The notes beneath the pieces are model-generated. The model saw only the letters and a program-made list of their open reading frames with translations, was not told the origin of the DNA and ran no database searches. The position numbers were made by a program, and so were the translations under genes. This document shows, one piece after another, positions 8,048-14,795 of a stretch of DNA of 27,187 nt. The stretch comes from Prevotellaceae bacterium UBA1746 (GTDB lineage: Bacteria; Bacteroidota; Bacteroidia; Bacteroidales; Bacteroidaceae), in the NCBI GenBank assembly GCA_002314875.1, contig DCHS01000029.1, forward strand, positions 43,906 through 71,092. Reading direction: 5' to 3'. How positions within the stretch are numbered: the first letter of the stretch is position 1; each line of letters opens with the position of its first letter.

Positions 8048-8194
8048 ATCTGTCAAGATATCATCGGTAAAGGTGACAGATAATGCTTGTGTGACAGATA
8101 AAGTGACAGTTAAAATTATCTGTCACCAATATCTGTCACCGCATAATGGAGAGACAATCATGCTGTTATCTGCAACAGTGATAGATTGACAGAT
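8048..8194. repeat. Cluster of TGACAGAT motifs in both orientations
   Basis: Six exact copies of TGACAGAT or its complement ATCTGTCA occur within 147 bp: 8048-8055 (-), 8074-8081 (+), 8092-8099 (+), 8118-8125 (-), 8131-8138 (-) and 8187-8194 (+). A seventh variant, TGACAGTT, is at 8104-8111. Four exact copies extend to GTGACAGATA or its complement. Such density is far beyond chance for an 8-mer. The cluster lies just after the 3' end of the minus-strand M56 gene, with no promoter-proximal gene, so the role is unknown. Confidence 0.85.
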
Positions 8195-8247
8195 GAAATC
8201 GGAAATTCTCGCATGTAATATGAGTGTTTCGATTCGTACAGAATTGT

Positions 8248-9936
8248 CTATTGCAAACGGAAAGTAAGAGGGATGCAATACCTTACACGTACCTTTTTGC
8301 CTGACTGTTCTCCTGGAGTCCATTTCTTAGGCATAGCCTTTACAACTCGGATGGCTTCGTTTTCGAGTGCCTTGGTAGCAGCATCGACTTCCTCAAATGT
8401 TGGCTTTTTTGCATCTTCCTTATATATGTCGTAACCAACAACTGTTACATCTGAAGTTGCGAAGTCCTCTTTCTTTGGTTTTGCACTATTGTTTACAGTT
8501 TTCACTTCGCTGATTGAACCGTCCTTTTCAACAATGAATTCAATAATAACCCTACCTGTCACACCCAATTCCTGAGCTTCGATTGGGTAACGGAGGTTTT
8601 GTGCCATATATTGCATCAAGCCTTGCATACCACCTTCATATTCAGGCATCTTTTCGCATGTATCCAAAATGCCCGAACCGGCAATTTCATTGACATTTGC
8701 ATTTTTTGTCTTGATGTAGATAACACCATTCTTGCCATCCTCGCCGTAAACATCAATACCACTCTTATCTTTGAGGACAAAGATGGCCTCGATATCAGCA
8801 GGTTTGAGAGCTTCCATCTCTTTTTTACTGGATTTCTTGCCATCGATGACGATGAGTGGATCGCCCTTCATGTTCGTGGCTTCTTTGATGTCAATAGTCT
8901 CGACTTTTAATTCGGCAACTATCGGAACTGTGTCATTTACAGCATTATTAACACTAGAAACTTGTTGATTGCCAGAAACTTTCGTAACTTTGCCGCCACT
9001 AACGCCAGATATCTCGACAACCGATTCGATCTGCTCGTTAAGTTCAGGAGTTGCAAAGGCACTAAGTGCGATACATGCAACAGGAAGGATATAGAGAGCC
9101 TTGCTCCTCATCCAAGGATTTGATTTTTTCTGTAACATCATAGTTATTCGCTTTTTAAGTAAACTGTGATTAAAGCTGTTGGCAAAGGCGTAGGAACTGG
9201 AGCCAACGGCTTTTTTAATTAATAATGATTGATATTGATGAGCATTGACACCACTGCGCAGTACGGCGTCATCTGCTTCATATTCATGTACATCACGAAG
9301 ACTGTTTGCAAGAATCCATGAGAGAGGATTGCACCATTGCACCACCTCCAGCACATTGACTAACAATATGTCGAGCGAATGCATATTGCTTATATGGCCC
9401 ATCTCATGACGAAGAATCTCCATTACATTATTGTTGTAATCATCCTCGCTGATGGCAATGATGTTAAACCAACTGAAAGGTGCGATGTTATTAGCGTGGC
9501 AATAGAGCGTAATGCCATCCTTCTTTTCTGTCCAAAGTACGCCACGAAGAATATTGCGATAGAGTAGGGTGAGTTGAACTGTCTTTATGAGTAGAGTAAT
9601 GACCATACCTATTATATATATAATGGATATCAGGCTCCACCAATTTATCACCATTACAGTATTTCCAACCGGATGGCTGACCCCTTCAAGGGTTAGGGAG
9701 CTTCTACTTGCAATAGGAACACCCACCTCAATTACGGCATTCAATTGCTGGTTGATAGGATTAGAACCAAACGAGAGAGCATGAAAATTGCATAATGGCA
9801 ATACCAGCGACAGTACCATAATGCAGATGAGCATCAATCGGTTGAAACGGAAGAATGACTCTTTTCTCAGTAAAAGCATATAAGGAATATACATGATGCT
9901 GAGGAAGATAACAGATTTGATCACGTAGGCTAACAT
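8248..9936 (-). CDS. BlaR1/MecR1-type M56 peptidase fused to plug-like and TonB C-terminal domains
   Basis: This 562-aa membrane protein is a sensor protease of the BlaR1 family as found in Bacteroidota. Transmembrane helices are predicted near residues 5-23, 33-50, 97-118 and 280-296. The zinc site is HEMGH (177-181), with the downstream conserved HEYEADD (217-223). After the last helix, residues about 360-411 (PLIVIDGKK ... GVIYIKTK) resemble a TonB-receptor plug repeat. Residues about 427-562 form a TonB C-terminal domain (GVTGRVIIEFIVEKDG; ending VRYCIPLTFRL). That domain carries an insertion of roughly 30 residues near 480-515. The gene starts 4 bp after the blaI stop, so the two form an operon. 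By analogy it cleaves or triggers loss of the repressor on envelope stress. There is no beta-lactamase nearby and no recognisable penicillin-binding sensor domain, so a beta-lactam role is not supported. Confidence 0.9.
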   Translation of the reverse strand: MLAYVIKSVIFLSIMYIPYMLLLRKESFFRFNRLMLICIMVLSLVLPLCNFHALSFGSNPINQQLNAVIEVGVPIASRSSLTLEGVSHPVGNTVMVINWWSLISIIYIIGMVITLLIKTVQLTLLYRNILRGVLWTEKKDGITLYCHANNIAPFSWFNIIAISEDDYNNNVMEILRHEMGHISNMHSLDILLVNVLEVVQWCNPLSWILANSLRDVHEYEADDAVLRSGVNAHQYQSLLIKKAVGSSSYAFANSFNHSLLKKRITMMLQKKSNPWMRSKALYILPVACIALSAFATPELNEQIESVVEISGVSGGKVTKVSGNQQVSSVNNAVNDTVPIVAELKVETIDIKEATNMKGDPLIVIDGKKSSKKEMEALKPADIEAIFVLKDKSGIDVYGEDGKNGVIYIKTKNANVNEIAGSGILDTCEKMPEYEGGMQGLMQYMAQNLRYPIEAQELGVTGRVIIEFIVEKDGSISEVKTVNNSAKPKKEDFATSDVTVVGYDIYKEDAKKPTFEEVDAATKALENEAIRVVKAMPKKWTPGEQSGKKVRVRYCIPLTFRLQ

Positions 9937-9940
9937 AAAA

Positions 9941-10330
9941 TTACTGCTCTTTTATCATTTCCAACAATTCTTTTATCTCACTTGGATCGATAGACTCTTC
10001 CTGCATGAAGAAACTGACAAGCGACTTTGCTGAACCGCCAAAGAAACTATCCTTCACATCCTTCATCACGCGCTTTCGGTATTCGTCCTGACTGATGGTT
10101 GGTCGGAAAAAGAAAGTCTTACCATCACCTGCATTCTTCTCGGCAACAACAAATCCTTTCTGCGTAAGAATCTTCAGGAAAGTAGCTGTTGTGGTATATG
10201 CAGGCTTAGGTTCTGGATAGCATTCGAGCACATCACGCACCGTACCCCGACCTTCCTCTTTAGCCCACAGGAAGTTCATGATCTCCATTTCTGCTCTTGT
10301 GAGCGTCATATCTTTCTTTGCTTTTGCCAT
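9941..10330 (-). CDS. BlaI/MecI-type winged-helix repressor
   Basis: This 129-aa protein begins MAKAKKDMTLTRAEMEIMNF, typical of the BlaI/MecI/CopY family. The winged helix follows, including AYTTTATFLKILTQKGFV (recognition helix region) and the beta-wing (AGDGKTFFFRPTIS). The C-terminal helices (SFFMQEESIDPSEIKELLEMIKEQ) would dimerise. The ATG at 10330 is preferred over one 10 codons further upstream, because the family begins close to the TRAE segment and because the longer reading begins upstream of the predicted transcription start. It represses its own operon, as shown by operators in the promoter. The M56 sensor gene follows after 4 bp. Confidence 0.93.
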   Translation of the reverse strand: MAKAKKDMTLTRAEMEIMNFLWAKEEGRGTVRDVLECYPEPKPAYTTTATFLKILTQKGFVVAEKNAGDGKTFFFRPTISQDEYRKRVMKDVKDSFFGGSAKSLVSFFMQEESIDPSEIKELLEMIKEQ

Positions 10331-10337
10331 AATTACT

Positions 10338-10388
10338 AACTTTTTAGTTTGATGCCGCAAATGTACAACTAAAGTTTTAGTTAACGAA
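10338..10388 (-). promoter_or_regulatory. blaI-blaR1 promoter with palindromic operators
   Basis: On the minus strand TTCG (10385-10388), 19 bp and TACATTTG (10358-10365) form a Bacteroidota promoter. The spacer contains a perfect 16-bp palindrome AACTAAAGTTTTAGTT (10367-10382), ideally placed for repressor binding. A second, looser dyad AACTTTTTAGTT lies at 10338-10349, near the predicted start site. More TTTTAGTA half-sites occur at 10391-10398, 10437-10447 and 10459-10469. Autoregulation by the BlaI-type protein is inferred from this layout and from family knowledge. Confidence 0.75.
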
Positions 10389-10550
10389 GCTTTTAGTAGA
10401 TAAAAATGCTCTATTTCTCAAAACTTTAACTTTTATTTTTAGTAATTTGTTTTATGTTTTTTAGTAATTAACAAAAGCCGCACCATTTGTTGTGGTAGCT
10501 ACAATGACTTTTTTCAGCGTAAAAAATAAGAAAGGCATTGCTCGTTAATA

Positions 10551-10576
10551 GAAAAAGGCACCCAAATGGATGCCTT
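10551..10576 (-). terminator. Terminator-like hairpin on the minus strand
   Basis: AAGGCA (10555-10560) pairs with TGCCTT (10571-10576), with an inner CC/GG pair after one mismatch. Read on the minus strand the stem is followed by a T-run (A's at 10552-10556 on the plus strand). It would terminate a minus-strand transcript entering from the right, that is, the gene tail at 10630-10745, and so separates it from the blaI operon. Confidence 0.5.
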
Positions 10577-10629
10577 GATAAGTTCATGAAGTTTTGATTT
10601 GAGTATTTGCTTTAAAGCAATTAATGCAA

Positions 10630-10745
10630 TTAATCTTCAGCCACACAATAGTTTTTATCGTCTTTTGCTCGGTCGATATAGCTGGTAGGATAATATACAG
10701 AATCTTCTGCTTCTGAGCGTTCACATAACCCTGCATTTGATACTA
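10630..10745 (-). pseudogene. Possible 3' remnant of a minus-strand gene cut by the IS-like element
   Basis: The minus strand ending at the TAA at 10630-10632 encodes a protein-like tail: NAGLCERSEAEDSVYYPT followed by SYIDRAKDDKNYCVAED. It has no start codon of its own and is followed about 55 bases later by a terminator-like hairpin. The plus-strand reading of the same bases is Leu-rich and contains a stop, as expected of an antisense shadow. The transposase homology begins immediately to its right. I do not recognise the protein. The alternative is that this is non-coding end sequence of the insertion element. Confidence 0.35.
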
Positions 10746-11896
10746 CTATTATACATGGTAATACCACGAAAGATAAATTTCACCCAGATGGAGCGGTATG
10801 GAAGCCACTGTGAGCAGACTTACCGTAGCAACTTCAACCGCAAGCGGTCGAAGTGCATCAACTGGCTTTTGTTCAACCTGTCTCTTGCCAAGCGCTCACT
10901 GAATATGGATGGACTTCTGGCCATCGCCATCAATCCGTGCTATATCAGCAAGTCGGGGAAAAAGACAGCGCATATTGGTACGTTCTGGTCAGGATGTGCC
11001 GGTGCAATGAAACATGGACTCGAGATCATGGGCCTCGGACTTGTGGATGTCATGGCCAACAACTGCATGATGCTTCGTGCCCATCAGACACCTGGGATGT
11101 CAGAGCTCAAGCAGAGGAACCGAACACTCGTGCAACACTATATCGGTGTCATTAAAAGATATAGCAAGGAGCTCATCAAAGTGACTGATATTGTGGTGGC
11201 TGACGCATACTTCTCCACATCTACCTTCGTGAATGGGATAGCAGGATTCGGATTCCATCTTGTCAGCCGCTTCCGTGATAATGCAGACTTGAGATACCTC
11301 TATACCGGTCCCAGAACAGGTAAGAAAGGAAGGCCCAAACTCATTGACGGAAAGATAGACTACAGCAAGCTTGACTTCTCACGGATGGAGAAACTACACA
11401 TCGAAGGATTGGAAGGAAAGGCCTACACGCTACTTGCATACTCGAAAGCGATGAAGCGTAAAGTGCGCCTTGTGATATGGATTATGCCCAACAAGAAACA
11501 CAAGCTCTTCTTCTCAACAAAGACCAGCATGACTGGTGAGCAGGTGCTTCGGACTTACCGCTCAAGGTTCCAGATCGAGTTTTGCTATCGAGATGCAAAG
11601 CAGTTCGTAGGACTCACGCATTGTCAGGCAAGACATACATGTCAGTTGGACTTTTCCTACAACGCATCCTTTGCTGAACTCAATGCTGCCAAGGTCATGA
11701 TGAAGGAGAACAATCAGCCTTATTCAATGGCGTCATTTAAGTCGCTGATGTTCAATTCGTACTATACGAAAAGAATTTTTGACATGTCCCGTATCCGACC
11801 GAACCAAACTTTAATTAGTAAGATTGCCAAAGAACTCTTTGGCTGGCAACGTAAAGCTGCTTAAGCCAATAGATTATTTTTTAACGAACTATTGTG
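10740..11896 (+). mobile_element. Degraded IS4-group insertion sequence (ends uncertain)
   Basis: The region carries one transposase reading frame between a minus-strand gene tail and the end of addB. A 10-bp inverted repeat, CACAATAGTT at 10644-10653 and AACTATTGTG at 11887-11896, flanks it and could be the terminal repeats. If so, the element would start at 10644 rather than near 10740. I see no target-site duplication beside either boundary. The left end is therefore uncertain. Confidence 0.45.
10755..11864 (+). CDS. IS4-group DDE transposase, probably inactive or 5'-truncated
   Basis: This 369-aa frame resembles a common Bacteroidales IS4-type transposase. The C-terminal signature Y-x2-R-x3-E-x6-K is complete (Y268, R271, E275, K282, in YRSRFQIEFCYRDAK). 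The second catalytic Asp is D150 (VVADAYF). The first catalytic position, where relatives have an Asp in a hydrophobic strand (IAIDP), reads IAINP with Asn60, which would abolish strand transfer if the alignment holds. The N terminus starts abruptly at MVIPRKINFTQM. The frame is open a little further left to a stop at 10686, but the only earlier start is a TTG at 10737. There is no clear promoter. The element sits between the blaI operon and addB and may have broken an older gene. Confidence 0.8.
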   Translation: MVIPRKINFTQMERYGSHCEQTYRSNFNRKRSKCINWLLFNLSLAKRSLNMDGLLAIAINPCYISKSGKKTAHIGTFWSGCAGAMKHGLEIMGLGLVDVMANNCMMLRAHQTPGMSELKQRNRTLVQHYIGVIKRYSKELIKVTDIVVADAYFSTSTFVNGIAGFGFHLVSRFRDNADLRYLYTGPRTGKKGRPKLIDGKIDYSKLDFSRMEKLHIEGLEGKAYTLLAYSKAMKRKVRLVIWIMPNKKHKLFFSTKTSMTGEQVLRTYRSRFQIEFCYRDAKQFVGLTHCQARHTCQLDFSYNASFAELNAAKVMMKENNQPYSMASFKSLMFNSYYTKRIFDMSRIRPNQTLISKIAKELFGWQRKAA

Positions 11897-11916
11897 AAAG
11901 AGAATAAGTTAAACAA

Positions 11917-14601
11917 TTATTGGTAGCACAATGTACGATAGGGGCAGGAATTACAGGTCTTGTCCTCCGTTGTTGGAGCAAAGGGAATGGTGCGGTCAAA
12001 GATTTCGTTGAGAAGCTCCTGCATCTGGGCTTCGAAGTCGTCAACATAATCCTTGAAGTTCTTTACCTCCTTTTTTGCTACTGTAAGATAAGCCTTGAAA
12101 TTGCTGGCAGCAGCGTGGTTGACATAGAATAGGATGGGAACCAGCGGGTATGCTGAATCAACATCAGGATCACCAACATTATGCAGAATATCACAATAGA
12201 GGAAGGTTTGGAAAAGATAGTGCTTATTGCCATTACGTTTGAAGAGTTCCGACAAATCACCAGCAGAATTTTCCTTACCACCAGTCTTATAATCAACAAC
12301 GCGAACAACAGGCCCCTCCACTGTGCGAATCATATCCAGACGGTCGATATTACCACCTACGCGAACCTTTATTTCCACGCCATCACAAGTCGTGGTGAAG
12401 AATCGTTTTACATCCTTCTCCAAACCAAGAACAGTAAAGGCGCCAAGTTTCGAATCGTGTTCGAGAAGCGATTTCAGATACATTTCGATAACGCGAGCCT
12501 CAAGAATTTTGAAATCGGTATTCTCTTCTTTAAAGGCCTTCTCAATAAATCCGCGAAGAGCTTTCGAATCCTTTGCCAACTTACTAAGATATTCAGGTTC
12601 AGCAATGCCATTATGATTCTCCTTAATATCAAGATAGATACACTCTGCAGCCTTATGGAAGATGCTACCAAGCGTATTCGCCTGAATATCATCGGGATCA
12701 GGATCGGGTTCCTTGATATGCTTTACCTGCTGATAATAAAATTTCAAGGGACAAGCCATATAGACATTCAAGGCTGAGGGAGACAGTGAAACAACAAATT
12801 CGTCATCTTTCTTGCGTGTTAAATCTTTAATCAGCGTATCAGGCTTTTCGACCTCTTTCGGATGATTGAGAACCGTCTGCTGCTTACTCGTCAGGGTATA
12901 ATGCTGAACTTCATGCGGCCACTCCACGAGCAACTGGGTCATGAAACGGGACATTTCTCCCGTCGACATACCATCGGTTGAAATATTATAGGTCATCGTC
13001 ACCTTCTCCGCACGCTGAAGGAGACGGTAGAAATAATAGGCATAGACCGCAGTCTTTCGCTCGGGTGTTGTCAGTCCATAGGCTTTTCGAAGAAGATAGG
13101 GAATGAAGGAGTTATCATTAGCCTTCTTCGGAAGTACACCATCATTGACGGAGAGCATAATAACACGCTCAAAATCCAGGCAACGGGTTTCCAGAACACC
13201 CATTACCTGCAAGCCCACAGCGGGTTCTCCGTGGAAGGGTATACTTGCCTGACGAACCACCTGACGAATAACACGGCGCAAGGTTACAAGAGTCAGCCCT
13301 TCGCCAATCAAAGGAACGTGTTCCTCCAAGATGAGTGCAAAACGGTTGAGAATCGTAAACATCTGATAGTAAGCCTCACTCTGCAAAACATCTACAAATT
13401 TTTCGTTGGAAAAACCCTCGCGGTTTACATAATCACGGGCCTCACACTCAACTTTCTCAGACAAGCGCGAAATCATCTCCACAATGGACAGTTTCGTCTT
13501 CTCACGCTCCCAACGTGACAGTTCGTGCTCTACCATGGTCACCACTTCCGTATGCGCCAAGGGGAAGCCCTTGGTGATGTTTACTTCATGGATGTTTTCT
13601 GGGAGTATGTGAAGTATTGGTTGTAAAATATTTTCGTTACAGAGAACAACTGCCGTAAATTTGGGATTTTTTGTAAGATTCTCTTTCAGCCAGGGAGCGA
13701 CTTCCTGAGCTTGAATGGCCTCCGTTGAAGCTGCAATCATCTCAAAATCCTTCTTCTGACTCAGATTATCAAAAAGATCTTGCGGCAACTCATTCTTGAA
13801 GCGACTGAGATTATCTTTCAAAAAAAGTCCAGCCTCATGCTGCTTATCAATATAATAGGTATCATAGTCCCAGTAGAACCAAGCCTTTCCCGCCTTCTTC
13901 AAATGCATAAAGAGCGATTCTTCGACTTTATCGAGGACATTAAAGCCAACGATCACATAGTGATCCACAGCCTCACTGAATTGTGTTTCGCCACTATCCA
14001 AGCGACGAATAACCTCACGATAAAGGGCGCCTTCGTAAGCCATTCCTCGTTCTGACAGTTGCTGGTTCAGCGCATGGTACATCGGACCAAGGACGTTCCA
14101 TAGCTGCTGGTAACGCTCACGGATATCGCTCTTTTTCTTCGGATCAAAATCATTAAAGAAACGCTGTAACTGCCGGACCTGTTCCTCGGTGAGGAAACTT
14201 GTATCATCGAATTGCTTCAACTCATCGATATTGCGGAACAACTTGTCAGCATCCGCCATATTTTTGTCAACATCATCGAAGTCTGCCAACAATCTCTCTG
14301 CCCAGCCGTAGAACCAGTCGAAAGCCACCTGTTGACCGGAAAGAGACTGATAAAGTTCAACAATGCGAAAAGTAGTGTCAACAGAGTCGTTAAGTTTGAT
14401 ATCGGGTACCAACGAGTGAAACAGCTCGTTGATGGTAATGTAACGCGGAGCCCATAACGGTTTGTCTCCTCCGAGAGAGAGAAGATATTCATTCATAAAA
14501 AGTCCTGCACGCTTGTTGGGGAAAACAATGACGGTACGACTGAAATCATCACCGACCTTTTTGCGCAGATCTTCAGCGACATGATATAAAAATGGAGTCA
14601 T
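11917..14601 (-). CDS. addB: AddB-type PD-(D/E)XK nuclease with Fe-S cysteines
   Basis: This 894-aa protein is the AddB-like subunit of the end-resection nuclease. The N terminus (MTPFLYHVAEDLRKK, then VIVFPNKRAGLFMNEYLLS) matches Bacteroidota AddB-like proteins and lacks a Walker A, so this subunit is probably not an ATPase. The nuclease core is VVDYKTGG (D770, K772), preceded by GNIDRLDM. Four cysteines arranged as in AddB Fe-S nucleases are present: Cys617 (YMACPLKFYY), then C883-x2-C886-x5-C892 at the very end. The ATG at 14601 is chosen because a promoter lies just upstream and because the longer reading would start within or above that promoter. It should act with the AddA-type protein at 719-4192, which is encoded on the other strand. 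Codon use is moderate. Confidence 0.88.
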   Translation of the reverse strand: MTPFLYHVAEDLRKKVGDDFSRTVIVFPNKRAGLFMNEYLLSLGGDKPLWAPRYITINELFHSLVPDIKLNDSVDTTFRIVELYQSLSGQQVAFDWFYGWAERLLADFDDVDKNMADADKLFRNIDELKQFDDTSFLTEEQVRQLQRFFNDFDPKKKSDIRERYQQLWNVLGPMYHALNQQLSERGMAYEGALYREVIRRLDSGETQFSEAVDHYVIVGFNVLDKVEESLFMHLKKAGKAWFYWDYDTYYIDKQHEAGLFLKDNLSRFKNELPQDLFDNLSQKKDFEMIAASTEAIQAQEVAPWLKENLTKNPKFTAVVLCNENILQPILHILPENIHEVNITKGFPLAHTEVVTMVEHELSRWEREKTKLSIVEMISRLSEKVECEARDYVNREGFSNEKFVDVLQSEAYYQMFTILNRFALILEEHVPLIGEGLTLVTLRRVIRQVVRQASIPFHGEPAVGLQVMGVLETRCLDFERVIMLSVNDGVLPKKANDNSFIPYLLRKAYGLTTPERKTAVYAYYFYRLLQRAEKVTMTYNISTDGMSTGEMSRFMTQLLVEWPHEVQHYTLTSKQQTVLNHPKEVEKPDTLIKDLTRKKDDEFVVSLSPSALNVYMACPLKFYYQQVKHIKEPDPDPDDIQANTLGSIFHKAAECIYLDIKENHNGIAEPEYLSKLAKDSKALRGFIEKAFKEENTDFKILEARVIEMYLKSLLEHDSKLGAFTVLGLEKDVKRFFTTTCDGVEIKVRVGGNIDRLDMIRTVEGPVVRVVDYKTGGKENSAGDLSELFKRNGNKHYLFQTFLYCDILHNVGDPDVDSAYPLVPILFYVNHAAASNFKAYLTVAKKEVKNFKDYVDDFEAQMQELLNEIFDRTIPFAPTTEDKTCNSCPYRTLCYQ

Positions 14602-14622
14602 AATCAAAATTTCTTTGGATGA

Positions 14623-14654
14623 CAAAGGTAGGATTTTTGGAGCAAAAAAACAAA
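14623..14654 (-). promoter_or_regulatory. addB promoter
   Basis: On the minus strand TTTG (14651-14654), 20 bp and TACCTTTG (14623-14630) match the consensus exactly. The start would be near 14616, only about 15 nt before the ATG at 14601, so the leader is very short. Confidence 0.7.
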
Positions 14655-14697
14655 TTTTCAAAGAAAAAAGTAAAAAAACAGCCATTTCCCACGCAAT

Positions 14698-14721
14698 ACT
14701 AAATAGAATTTAGTAACTTTG
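14698..14721 (+). promoter_or_regulatory. galE-cluster promoter with adjoining palindrome
   Basis: TAACTTTG (14714-14721) is an exact TAnnTTTG -7 box; no clear -33 box is seen. ACTAAA-5 bp-TTTAGT (14698-14714) is an inverted repeat directly abutting the -7 box. Its half-sites equal those of the blaI operator at 10367-10382, although the spacing is 5 rather than 2 bp. The leader before the galE ATG is about 68 nt. Confidence 0.55.
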
Positions 14722-14795
14722 CGCTCAGAAAAAGAGTTTTTACCTCAAATCGGCTCTAAATTCGCTATTAATAATTCCTATAAAAACATATCATC

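Noticed and set aside
7917..8189. A 90-codon plus-strand reading frame in the convergent gap
   Set aside because: It runs across the palindrome and the TGACAGAT array, its sequence reflects those repeats (runs of Val-Thr-Asp and Leu-Lys-Cys), it has no promoter, and it resembles no protein I know.
8248..10330. Beta-lactam resistance operon
   Set aside because: The regulators belong to the BlaI/BlaR1 families, but there is no beta-lactamase or penicillin-binding sensor domain; such pairs are widespread in Bacteroidota with other roles.
10644..11896. 10-bp inverted repeat as definite IS ends
   Set aside because: The match stops after 10 bp, there is no flanking duplication, and the left copy lies inside what looks like another gene's tail; kept only as a possibility.
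14602..14685. Longer N terminus for addB with a hydrophobic stretch that could look like a signal peptide
   Set aside because: It would begin above the TACCTTTG promoter, and an AddB-type DNA nuclease is cytoplasmic; MTPFLYHV is the family-like start.
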